Assembly: GCA_963772975.1 (NCBI GenBank)
Contig: CAVYZH010000007.1
Coordinates: 1-64,000, forward strand
Direction: 5' to 3'
Source of the DNA: AC-32 sp963772975
GTDB taxonomy: Bacteria > Actinomycetota > Thermoleophilia > Gaiellales > Gaiellaceae
Length of the DNA: 64,000 nucleotides
In this document: positions 8,069-16,395 of the stretch, in pieces
Layout: each line of letters starts with the position of its first letter
How positions within the stretch are numbered: the first letter of the stretch is position 1
Made by a program: the position numbers and the translations under genes
Notes under the pieces: model-generated
Seen by the model: the letters and a program-made list of their open reading frames with translations, nothing else
Database searches by the model: none
Told to the model about the DNA's origin: nothing

Positions 8069-8677
8069 ATGACCCGCCTCACGCTCGCCGCCGCGGCCCT
8101 CGCGGCACTTGCCCTGCCCACCGCGGCCTCAGCGAAGGGGCCGACGGAGGGATCGATCTCCGGCCCGAGATTCTCGAAGGTCGTCAAGGTGCTCTACGAC
8201 GGCGGCGGGGGCTCCGCCGGTGACAACCTGACGCAAGAGAGCGGCTTCTTCCCGGCCGCGTTCGGCCAGTCACCCGACCCGATGCTGCACCGCAAGCCGG
8301 CAGGTCCGCTCGGGCCGCGCTACACGGTCGCCTGGAAGGTGCCGGGCGGCGGCAGCGCGATGTTTCGTATCCGGCAGGACCTCTACCCGTACGCGCGCGG
8401 CGGCGCGGTCACGTACACGAAGCCGGGGCAGCCGATCTTTGACATGAGCACTCGCGGCGGCTGGTACCGAGATCCTGAGTTGAAGCGCACGCTGGTCTCC
8501 CTCGGGCTACCGACGAGCGCGCCAAGCGACGGCTCGGGCTTCAACTACACGCTCGTCTTCGGGCTCGTCGCAGCGAGCCTGCTCGGAGCGGCGGCGCTGC
8601 TCTTCGCGCGGCGTCAACGAGGCCATAGGTCGCCCTCGACCAGCTCGACCGAGTTCCCGGCCGGGTCGCGGACGTAG
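8069..8677 (+). CDS. Secreted, C-terminally anchored protein of unknown function
   Basis: 202 residues. A signal peptide occupies about residues 1-24 (LTLAAAALAALALPTAASA), followed by an extracytoplasmic domain with GGGGSAGDNLTQES and WKVPGGGSAMFRIRQDL, and a C-terminal TM at about 158-180 (LVFGLVAASLLGAAALLFA) with a basic stop-transfer tail. The ATG at 8069 has GGAG eight bases upstream. Not recognised as a named family. The last 64 nt overlap the convergent VOC gene; the tail after the TM may therefore have little functional constraint. Confidence 0.7.
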   Translation: MTRLTLAAAALAALALPTAASAKGPTEGSISGPRFSKVVKVLYDGGGGSAGDNLTQESGFFPAAFGQSPDPMLHRKPAGPLGPRYTVAWKVPGGGSAMFRIRQDLYPYARGGAVTYTKPGQPIFDMSTRGGWYRDPELKRTLVSLGLPTSAPSDGSGFNYTLVFGLVAASLLGAAALLFARRQRGHRSPSTSSTEFPAGSRT

Positions 8678-9000
8678 AGCGAGCGGGCGCCGCCCCGCTG
8701 CCAGTCATGGTCCTGCTCGAGCTCGACGCCGTGCTCGGCCAACCGCTGGCGCCAGGCCTCGAGCTCGCCCGCGCCGACCGAGAAGGCGACGTGCACCGCG
8801 CCCGTCGGGCCGTGCGACGGCACCACGCGTCCCGGCTGCGAGGAGAGCGTCGGGTCGAAGAGCAGCAGCACGCCGTCGTCGTCGAGCCTGAAGACGCCGT
8901 CCTCGACCTCGCGCAGCCCGAGCGCTTCGCGGTAAAAGGCGCGCGCGGCCTCGAGGTCGGTCGCGTAGACGACGGTCTCGTAGACCCGCCGCGGCCTCAC
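8614..9000 (-). CDS. VOC/glyoxalase-family protein
   Basis: 128 residues: YETVVYATDLEAARAFYREA at the N-terminus, AVHVAFSVGAGELEAW in the middle and YVRDPAGNSVELVEGD at the C-terminus, the betaalphabetabetabeta pattern of vicinal-oxygen-chelate proteins. Candidate metal ligands are His in AVHVAF and Glu in NSVELVEG. The GTG start overlaps the dnaE stop (GTGA), so it is probably co-transcribed with dnaE. The substrate is unknown. Confidence 0.8.
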   Translation of the reverse strand: MRPRRVYETVVYATDLEAARAFYREALGLREVEDGVFRLDDDGVLLLFDPTLSSQPGRVVPSHGPTGAVHVAFSVGAGELEAWRQRLAEHGVELEQDHDWQRGGARSLYVRDPAGNSVELVEGDLWPR

Positions 9001-12000
9001 GCCACGGCAGCCTCGCCGAGGAGGGCCTTCACCTCGGCGAAGAAGTCCGGCTCCGGCTTCACACGGTAATCGCTGCCGAACTGGAGGGTGCGCGGCCCGT
9101 CCGAGGTTTCCAGGTCGACGACCACCGGCGCCTCACCGGGGAAGTCGCGCACGACCGCGGCCAGCTCGCGGATGATCCCGGCCCGGGCCTGGCGGGCGTC
9201 GAGCTTGAGTCGCACCTCACGCCGCTCCGGCGTCGCCTCGAAGGCCGTCACCTCGAGCGCGATCAGCTTCGACTCGCCTTCCTTGTGGTCGACTCGCGCC
9301 TTCACGATCAGCACGGCGTCGGGCACGAGCAGCTCGCGCGAGGCCGCATAGACCGAGTTGAAGACGACCACCTCCGCGCTGCCGACGACGTCGTCCAGCC
9401 GCAGGAAGACCATCGGGTCGCCCTTCTTCGTCGTCAGCTGCTTGATCGCCGAGACGATCCCGGCGACGGTCACGATCTCGCCGTCGCGGCGGCGCTCGAG
9501 CTCGGCGAGGGTCGCGTCGGTCTTGCGCCGCAGCTGGGCGCGGATCGCCTCGAGCGGGTGCTCGGAGACGTAGAGGCCGAGCGCCTCCTTCTCCTGCCGC
9601 AGCAGCTCGTTCTTCTCGTACTCCTCGGAACCGATCGGCGGGTGCTCGAGCTTCTCCTCGACCTCGGCGAACAGCGAGCTCTGGCCGCGCAGCCGCTCGT
9701 CGGAGGCGCGTTGGCCGTGCGAGAGCGCGTGCTCGAGCGCCTCGAGCATCCCTCGGCGCGAGGCGCCGGTCGAGTCGAGCGCGCCGCACTTGACCAGCGA
9801 CTCGAGCGCGCGCTTGTTGACGACCTGCGGGTCGACGCGCTCGGTGAACTCCCAGAGCGAAGTGAACGAGCCGCCGTCGGCGCGCGCGGCGACTATCGCG
9901 CGCGCTGCCGAGTCGCCGACGTTCTTGACCGCGTTCAGGCCGAAGCGGATCTTCCCCTCGACGACTGCGAAGTCGCACTCGGAGCCGTTCACGTCGGGCG
10001 GCAAGACATCGATCTCGATCTCGCGGCAGGCGTTCACGTAGAAGGGCACCCGGTCCTTCGTGTTCATCACGGAGGAGATCAGCGCCGCCATGTACTCCTT
10101 CGGGTGGTGCGCCTTCAGCCAGGCGGTGCGGTAGGCGATCAGCGCGTAGCAGGCGGCGTGCGACTTGTTGAAGGAGTAGTCCTGCGACTGCTCCATGTCC
10201 TTCCAGAGCTGGTTCGCAACAGACGGCGTCGTCCCGCTCTGCGCGCAGCCCTCCAGGAACTTCTCTTTCAGCGAGGCCATTAGCGCGTGGATCTTCTTGC
10301 CGATCGCCTTGCGCAGGTCGTCGGCCTCGGCAGGCGTGAACCCGGCGATCTGCTTCGCGATCTCGAGGTACTGCTCCTGGTAGATGCAGATCCCGTGGGT
10401 GACGCCCGTGATCGGCTCGAGGCGTGGATCGATGAACGTCACCGCCTCCTGGCCGTTCTTCCGCTTCGCGTACCCGGGGATGTAGCCCATCGGCCCGGGG
10501 CGGTAGAGGGCGACGAGCGCGATCAGGTCCTCGAACTCGGTCGGCTTGACCGATCGCAACGCCTCGCGCATGCCTGACGACTCGAACTGGAAGACGCCGA
10601 TCGCGTCGCCGCGCTGGAGCATCGCGTACGTGGCAGGGTCGTCGAGCGGAAGCTTGCCGATCTCGACGCTGCCGACCAGCTCGACCGCCTTGTCGATCAC
10701 GTCGAGGTTGCGCAGGCCGAGGAAGTCCATCTTCAGCAGGCCGAGCGCCTCGACGTCCCACATCCCGAACTGCGTCACGACCTCCTGGTCGCTGCCCTTC
10801 TGTTGCAGCGGGACGATGTCGGTCAACGGCCGGTCGGAGATCACGACCCCGGCCGCGTGGATCGAGTCCTGCCGGATGAGGCCTTCGAGCGGCTTCGCGA
10901 GGTCGACGATCTCCCGCACGACCGGGTCGGCGTCGTAAGCCTGCTTCAGCTCCGACCCCGGCTTGAGGCAGTCGTCGAGGTACACCTTCGGCCCCTCCGG
11001 GATCAGCTTCGCGACCTTGTCGACCGAGCCGTAAGGGATCTCGAGGACACGGCCGGCATCGCGCACCGCGGCACGGGCCATCATCGTCCCGAAGGTGATG
11101 ATCTGGGCCACTCGGTCGCGCCCGTATTTCTCGGCGACGTAGTTGATCACGCGGTCACGCCCCGCCACGGCGAAGTCGATGTCCATGTCCGGCATCGACT
11201 TGCGACCCGGGTTGAGGAAGCGCTCGAAGAGCAGGCCGTAGCGGATCGGGTCGACGTCCGTGATCTCGAGGCAGTAGGCGGCGAGCGAGCCGGCCGCCGA
11301 GCCGCGGCCCGGCCCGACCGAGACCCCGTTTCGCCTCGCGAAGGCGATGAAGTCCCAGACGATCAGGAAGTAGTCGGCGAAGCCCATCTCCTTGATCGTC
11401 TTGAGCTCGAAGCGCAGGCGCTCCTGCAGCTCCGGCGTGCCCCGGTCGTAGCGCTTTTGCAGGCCTTTCTCGCACAGCTCGACCAGGTATTCGAAGGCGT
11501 CCTTGCCGTCCGGGAGCGGGAACTTGGGCAGCAGGATGTTCCCGAGCTCGAGCGACACGTTGCAGCGCTCGGCGATCTCGAGCGTGCGCCGCATCGCCTC
11601 GTCGTGACCCGGGAAGTCGAGCGCCATCTCGGCCGGTGACTTGAAGAAGAACTGGTCGGTGTCGAACTTCCAGTGATTCGGGTTCTTCAGCGAGTCGCCC
11701 GACTGGATGCAGAGCAGCGCCTCGTGCGCCCTCGCGTCCTCGTGGCGGAGGTAGTGGACGTCGCCCGTCGCGACCAGCGGCAGCCCCGCTTCCCCCGCGA
11801 GCTTCGCCAGCGACGGGTTGATCCGCTGCTGGATCTCGAGGCCGGCGTTCTGTATCTCGACGTAGGTCGAGTCGCGGCCGAAGACCTGGGCGAGGCGGTC
11901 GAGGTCGGCGCGCGCGTCGCCGGGACGGTTCTCCTCGAGCGCCTTGCAGACCCGGCCGGAGAGGCAGCCCGACAGCGCGACCAGCCCTTGTGAGTGCCGC

Positions 12001-12368
12001 TCGAGCAGCTCCCAGTCGACCCGAGGCTTGTAGTAGTAGCCCTCGAGGTAGCCGGCCGAGGCGAGCTTGATCAGGTTCGCGTAGCCCGTGTTGTCCTCGG
12101 CGAGCAGCGTCAAGTGTGCGTAGCCCTTCCGCTGTGCCCGGCGGTCCTCGGCGACGTAGAGCTCGCAGCCGATCAGCGGCTTCACGCCGACCTTGCCCGT
12201 CTCGCGCACCAGCTCGACCGCGCCCGCGAGTGAGCCGTGGTCGGTCAGCGCCACCGCCGGCATCTCGAGCTCGGCCGCGCGCGCCGCCAGCGCGGGAACG
12301 CGACAGGCTCCGTCGAGAATCGAGTACTCGGAGTGGACGTGCAGGTGAACGAAGCCGGCCTCAGCCAC
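8997..12368 (-). CDS. dnaE: DNA polymerase III alpha subunit
   Basis: 1123 residues, the replicative polymerase catalytic subunit. Order: PHP domain at the N-terminus (FVHLHVHSEYSILDG, residues 7-21), polymerase palm with VGPGRGSAAGSLAAYC near 352 and PDMDIDFA near 395 (catalytic Asp pair), a third catalytic region, helix-hairpin-helix, and an OB-fold near 960-1040 (TVAGIVSAIKQLTTKKGD). Length and order are those of DnaE1-type enzymes rather than the shorter DnaE2/ImuC. The PHP domain retains HLHVH, so metal binding and proofreading are possible. Confidence 0.97.
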   Translation of the reverse strand: MAEAGFVHLHVHSEYSILDGACRVPALAARAAELEMPAVALTDHGSLAGAVELVRETGKVGVKPLIGCELYVAEDRRAQRKGYAHLTLLAEDNTGYANLIKLASAGYLEGYYYKPRVDWELLERHSQGLVALSGCLSGRVCKALEENRPGDARADLDRLAQVFGRDSTYVEIQNAGLEIQQRINPSLAKLAGEAGLPLVATGDVHYLRHEDARAHEALLCIQSGDSLKNPNHWKFDTDQFFFKSPAEMALDFPGHDEAMRRTLEIAERCNVSLELGNILLPKFPLPDGKDAFEYLVELCEKGLQKRYDRGTPELQERLRFELKTIKEMGFADYFLIVWDFIAFARRNGVSVGPGRGSAAGSLAAYCLEITDVDPIRYGLLFERFLNPGRKSMPDMDIDFAVAGRDRVINYVAEKYGRDRVAQIITFGTMMARAAVRDAGRVLEIPYGSVDKVAKLIPEGPKVYLDDCLKPGSELKQAYDADPVVREIVDLAKPLEGLIRQDSIHAAGVVISDRPLTDIVPLQQKGSDQEVVTQFGMWDVEALGLLKMDFLGLRNLDVIDKAVELVGSVEIGKLPLDDPATYAMLQRGDAIGVFQFESSGMREALRSVKPTEFEDLIALVALYRPGPMGYIPGYAKRKNGQEAVTFIDPRLEPITGVTHGICIYQEQYLEIAKQIAGFTPAEADDLRKAIGKKIHALMASLKEKFLEGCAQSGTTPSVANQLWKDMEQSQDYSFNKSHAACYALIAYRTAWLKAHHPKEYMAALISSVMNTKDRVPFYVNACREIEIDVLPPDVNGSECDFAVVEGKIRFGLNAVKNVGDSAARAIVAARADGGSFTSLWEFTERVDPQVVNKRALESLVKCGALDSTGASRRGMLEALEHALSHGQRASDERLRGQSSLFAEVEEKLEHPPIGSEEYEKNELLRQEKEALGLYVSEHPLEAIRAQLRRKTDATLAELERRRDGEIVTVAGIVSAIKQLTTKKGDPMVFLRLDDVVGSAEVVVFNSVYAASRELLVPDAVLIVKARVDHKEGESKLIALEVTAFEATPERREVRLKLDARQARAGIIRELAAVVRDFPGEAPVVVDLETSDGPRTLQFGSDYRVKPEPDFFAEVKALLGEAAVA

Positions 12369-12392
12369 GGAAGGTCGAGTGTAGTCCGGCGA

Positions 12393-13397
12393 TCAGACGC
12401 GTTCGAGAGCGGCGTCCACGGCGTCGGCCGTGGCGACGTGACACGCCACGAGACGTCCTCGGTCGAGCTCGCGTAGGACCGGCGTGACCGTGGCGCACGT
12501 GTCGATCGCGAGCGGGCAGCGCTCGCGGAAGCGGCAGCCGGGAATCGGGTCGACGACTTTCGGCGGCTCGCCCACGTCGGCGGCGTCCGAGGCCCCGAGC
12601 TCGGCTCGCGGGTCGGGCACGGCCGAGAGCAGCAGCTGCGTGTACGGATGCTTCGGGCGCCGGATCACGTCTTCGATCGGGCCCTCCTCGACGAGATGCC
12701 CGGCGTACAGCACGAGCACCCGGTCGGCGACGTAGCGCGCGCTCGCGACGTCGTGCGTGACGTAGAGGAACGAGACACCCTCCCGCTCGCGCAGCTCGCT
12801 CATCAGGTTGAGCACGCCGATCCGGATCGAGACGTCCAGCATCGAGACCGGCTCGTCCGCGACGATCAGCTTCGGCTTGACGGCGAGCGCGGCCGCGAAC
12901 CCCACGCGCTGACGCTGGCCGCCGCTCAGCTCGTGCGGATACTTCCCCGCGACGCGGCCGGCCGGGACGAGCCCGACGGAGCCCAGCGTCCGCTCGACCT
13001 CCTGCTCGCGCCTGCGCCGTGCTACCTCGCGGCGGTGGAGGACGATCCCGCGCTGGATCGGGTGCGTGACTCGGTAGGCCGGGTTGATCGAGCTGTAGGG
13101 GTCTTGGAAGACCATCGCGACGTCGCCGGAGTAGGCGAGCCGCTGCCGCCGGGTCCGCAGGCTGCTCAGCGGGCGGTCCTCGAAGTAGATCTCGCCGTCG
13201 GTCGGCTTGAGGACACCGGCGATGAGACGGGCGATCGTGCTCTTGCCGCTGCCGCTCTCGCCCACGAGCGCCACGATCTCGCCGCGCCCGATCTCGAAGC
13301 TGACGTCGTCAACGGCGTGCAGCTGCTGGCGCCCGAGCAGCTTGCCGACGCGGAAGTGGCGCGTCAGGCCTTCTGCCCGCAGCAGCGTCTCGCTCAC
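12393..13397 (-). CDS. Oligopeptide-type ABC transporter ATP-binding protein (OppF/DppF)
   Basis: 334 residues. Walker A GESGSGKST near residue 49, Q-loop VMFQDPYSSINP near 100, signature LSGGQRQR near 157, Walker B LIVADEPVSMLD near 175, and the C-terminal oligopeptide_HPY region with CRFRERCPLA and a Cys cluster typical of Opp/Dpp ATPases. The GTG start overlaps the upstream stop (GTGA). Last gene of the six-gene operon that starts at 20356; it would pair with the ATPase half of the fused upstream gene. Confidence 0.92.
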   Translation of the reverse strand: MSETLLRAEGLTRHFRVGKLLGRQQLHAVDDVSFEIGRGEIVALVGESGSGKSTIARLIAGVLKPTDGEIYFEDRPLSSLRTRRQRLAYSGDVAMVFQDPYSSINPAYRVTHPIQRGIVLHRREVARRRREQEVERTLGSVGLVPAGRVAGKYPHELSGGQRQRVGFAAALAVKPKLIVADEPVSMLDVSIRIGVLNLMSELREREGVSFLYVTHDVASARYVADRVLVLYAGHLVEEGPIEDVIRRPKHPYTQLLLSAVPDPRAELGASDAADVGEPPKVVDPIPGCRFRERCPLAIDTCATVTPVLRELDRGRLVACHVATADAVDAALERV

Positions 13398-15391
13398 GCG
13401 ACACCCTCCTTCTGGGCCGTCATCGGCTGCACCGCCTGCTCGTGCAGGAAGCAGCGCACGAGCTCGCCCTCGACCTCGTACAGCGGCGGGGGCGTGGCGT
13501 GGCAGCGCTCGCTGGCATGCGGGCAGCGTGGCGCGAAGCGGCAGCCGGAAGGCGGCCGCAACAGGTCCGGCGGCGAGCCAGGGATCCCGAGAAGGTGCTC
13601 CTTTGCACCGTGGATCGACGGGAACGCATCCAGGAGCCCCTGCGTGTACGGGTGCAGGGGCTTGTCGAACAGTTGGCGGGTGCGCCCGAGCTCCGCCACC
13701 TGGGCCGCGTACATCACCAGCAGGCGGTCGGAGAAGTGGCGCACGAGCGACATGTCGTGCGTGACGAAGATGACCGCGAAGCCGAGCTGCTCCTGCAGCT
13801 CCTTGATCTGCACCATCAGCGAGCGCTGGCCGACCACATCGAGGGCCGACGTCGGCTCGTCCATGATGATCAGCTCCGGCGTGAACAGCAGCGCCATCGC
13901 GATCATTGCCCGCTGCCGCATACCGCCCGAGAGCTGGTGCGGATAGCTCTGGAGGTGCACGGGGTCGATCGAGACCAGCCGCAGCACCTCCTTCGAGCGG
14001 TTCTCGATCTGCCGCTTGTTCATCGTCGAGTGTGCCTCGCAGGCGTCGCGCATCTGCGCGGCCACCGTCAGCACCGGGTTGAGCGCGTTCATCGCGCTCT
14101 GCATCACGACCGAGTAGTCGCGCCAGCGGATGTGCCGCAGCTCCTTGTCGGCGAGCGTGACCATGTCGCGGCCCTTGAAGAGCACCTGGCCGCTCGTGAT
14201 CTCGCCCGCGAGTGGTGCGCCCAGCAGCCGGGCGATCGCGTAGACCAGCGTCGACTTGCCGCAGGCCGACTCGCCGACCACGCCGAGGAACTCGCCTTTG
14301 CCCAGCTCGAAGGAGACGTCGTCGACGGCCACGACCGGCCCCTGCTCCGAGGCGTAGGCGACGGAAAGGTTCCGCACCTCGAGGATGTTGCTCGCGTCTG
14401 GCGGGCGCGCCGGCAGGGGGGCCGCCGGCTCGGGCTCCGCGTCGACGCCCGCGCGCTCCAGCTTCCGCAGCCGAAGCGAGGGGCTGCTGATTTCGTCGAA
14501 GGCGTAGTTCAGCAGCGCGAACGCGGCGCCGAGCAACGCGACGCAGACGCCGGGCATGATCGCCCAGTAGGGCATCCCGGCACCGAGCGCCTCGTTGTTC
14601 TCGGCCCAGTAGAGCATCGTCCCCCAGCTCTGGCTGTTCGGGTCGCCGAGGCCGATGAACTGCAGCCCGGCCGCGAAGAGGACCGCGTAGAGCGCGGCGC
14701 CGAGGAAGCTCGCCAGGATCAGCGAGGTCATCGTCGGCAGGATCTCGTGGACGATCACGTACGACTTCCGCTCGCCGCGGACGCGCGCCGCCTCGAGGAA
14801 GTCGCGCCGGCGTAGCGAGAGCGTCTGCGAGCGAAGCTGCCGCGCCCCGTACGACCAGCCGAGCACGCCGAGAACCACCACCAACGTGAGCAAGCCCGAG
14901 TTTCGCTCGTAGGCGGCGATCACGATGATCAGCGGGAAGATCGGGATCACCAGGATCACGTCGGTGATCAGCGACAGGACGCCGTCGGTCGTGCCGCCCA
15001 GGTAGCCGGCCGAGACGCCGACGAGCACTGCGATCAGCGTCGCGAGGCCGCCGACCGCGAAGGCGATCAGGATCGACTGGCGCGTCCCGAAGACGAGCTG
15101 CGAGAAGACGTCCTCGCCGTACGCGGTAGTGCCGAACAGGTGGTGCCACGAAGGGCCGAGCCCGCGGGGGTAGATCTTCGCCCGCGGGTCATCCGGCGCG
15201 ATCTGGCCGGGGATCGCCGCCAGCACGACGAAGAGCAGCAGCAGCCCGAGCCCGACGAGCGCCTTGCGGTTGTGCGCAACGGCACGCCAGAGGTCGGACC
15301 CAATGCTCCGCCTGGTCGCCTCATCCGGCGGCCCGGAGCCAACCGTCGCGCCGGCGGGCTCGACGGGATCGGCGAAGGAGGGGACGGTCAC
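13394..15391 (-). CDS. Fused ABC permease (DppC) and ATPase (DppD)
   Basis: 665 residues, one continuous frame. Residues about 35-300 are a DppC-type permease: first TM LVGLGLLLLFVVLAAI, then a transmembrane domain with the EAA-like loop ARVRGERKSYVIVHEILP. After a 35-residue Ala/Pro/Glu linker, residues about 345-660 form a DppD-type ATPase: Walker A GESACGKST near 372, signature LSGGMRQR near 489, Walker B LIIMDEPTSALD near 508, and the HPY region CRFAPRCPHASERC. The GTG start overlaps the dppB stop. Permease and ATPase are normally separate proteins in this transporter family, so the fusion is notable. An N-terminal Ser/Pro-rich 30 residues precede the first TM. Confidence 0.9.
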   Translation of the reverse strand: MTVPSFADPVEPAGATVGSGPPDEATRRSIGSDLWRAVAHNRKALVGLGLLLLFVVLAAIPGQIAPDDPRAKIYPRGLGPSWHHLFGTTAYGEDVFSQLVFGTRQSILIAFAVGGLATLIAVLVGVSAGYLGGTTDGVLSLITDVILVIPIFPLIIVIAAYERNSGLLTLVVVLGVLGWSYGARQLRSQTLSLRRRDFLEAARVRGERKSYVIVHEILPTMTSLILASFLGAALYAVLFAAGLQFIGLGDPNSQSWGTMLYWAENNEALGAGMPYWAIMPGVCVALLGAAFALLNYAFDEISSPSLRLRKLERAGVDAEPEPAAPLPARPPDASNILEVRNLSVAYASEQGPVVAVDDVSFELGKGEFLGVVGESACGKSTLVYAIARLLGAPLAGEITSGQVLFKGRDMVTLADKELRHIRWRDYSVVMQSAMNALNPVLTVAAQMRDACEAHSTMNKRQIENRSKEVLRLVSIDPVHLQSYPHQLSGGMRQRAMIAMALLFTPELIIMDEPTSALDVVGQRSLMVQIKELQEQLGFAVIFVTHDMSLVRHFSDRLLVMYAAQVAELGRTRQLFDKPLHPYTQGLLDAFPSIHGAKEHLLGIPGSPPDLLRPPSGCRFAPRCPHASERCHATPPPLYEVEGELVRCFLHEQAVQPMTAQKEGVA

Positions 15392-16371
15392 CCGCGCTCC
15401 CGCGTGCGCGGGTCGAGGATCGCGGTCGCGATGTCGGCGGCGAGAATCGCCAGCAGCACGGTGACGGTGATCATCAGGAACAGCGCCTGCATGAGGGCGT
15501 AGTCCTGGTTCTCGACCGACTGCAGGAACATCCAGCCGACGCCCGGGTAGTTGAAGACGAACTCGACGAGGATCGCGCCACCGACGACGAAGCCGAGCGA
15601 CATCGCGAAGCCGACCAGGTTCGGCAGGATCGCGTTGCGCCCGGCGTAGGTCCACATGATCCGCCACGGCTTGAGGCCCTTGGCGCGGGCCATCCGCACG
15701 TAATCCTCGGTCAGGACCGTGATCATGTTGTTGCGCATGGTCAGGATCCAGCCGCCGATCGCGGTCACGATGATCGTCAGCGCCGGCAGGATCGAGTGGT
15801 TGAACGCGTCGCTGACGAACGTCCAGTTCCAGCCGACCGTCGTCGTGACCTCGTAGCCGCCGCTCTCGGGGAACCACCCGAGCTTGATCGAGAACAGCCA
15901 GATCGCGAGCAGTGCGAGCCAGAAGTACGGGAAGGCGGAGGTGATCACGAACAGCGGCGGCAGCGCGCCGTCGAGCGCGCCTCCTCGCCGCCACCCAGAG
16001 ACGAGCCCGATCAGGGTCCCGAGGATGAAGGCGAACACCGTCGTCACGCCGACGAGCGCCAGCGTCCACGGCAGCGCCTGCAGCACCTGGTGCGTGACCG
16101 TGTCGGGGAAGAACGTGAGCGAGATGCCGAAGTCGCCCCGGACGATGTTGCCGAGGTAGGTGAAGTAGGCGCTGACGAGGCTCTGGTGCGCGTTCACGCC
16201 GAAGGCGACCTCGAGCGCGTGCAGCGCCTGCGGGTTCACGTGGCCCTTGTAGCGGCCCATCATCGCGATGGCCGCGTTGCCGGGCATGAGGCGCGGAATC
16301 AGGAAGTTCAGCGTGACCGCGGCCCACAGGGTCACGAAGAAGAACCCCAGCCTGCGGAGGATGAACCTCAT
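15388..16371 (-). CDS. ABC transporter permease (DppB/OppB type)
   Basis: 327 residues with about six TM segments. The N-terminus FILRRLGFFFVTLWAAVTLN is the usual first TM of DppB permeases; the EAA-like cytoplasmic loop is DYVRMARAKGLKPWRIMW near residue 225, and the last TM is LFLMITVTVLLAILAADIAT. It forms the membrane channel with the permease half of the next gene. Between the solute-binding protein stop at 16396 and this ATG lie 24 nt, so the genes are in one operon. Confidence 0.93.
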   Translation of the reverse strand: MRFILRRLGFFFVTLWAAVTLNFLIPRLMPGNAAIAMMGRYKGHVNPQALHALEVAFGVNAHQSLVSAYFTYLGNIVRGDFGISLTFFPDTVTHQVLQALPWTLALVGVTTVFAFILGTLIGLVSGWRRGGALDGALPPLFVITSAFPYFWLALLAIWLFSIKLGWFPESGGYEVTTTVGWNWTFVSDAFNHSILPALTIIVTAIGGWILTMRNNMITVLTEDYVRMARAKGLKPWRIMWTYAGRNAILPNLVGFAMSLGFVVGGAILVEFVFNYPGVGWMFLQSVENQDYALMQALFLMITVTVLLAILAADIATAILDPRTRERG

Positions 16372-16395
16372 GTTCCGCGCCTCATACCAACCTCG

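Noticed and set aside
8614..8677. Overlap of two convergent genes as evidence that one is false
   Set aside because: Both have clear features (signal peptide plus TM; VOC motifs); a 64-nt tail overlap is tolerable here.
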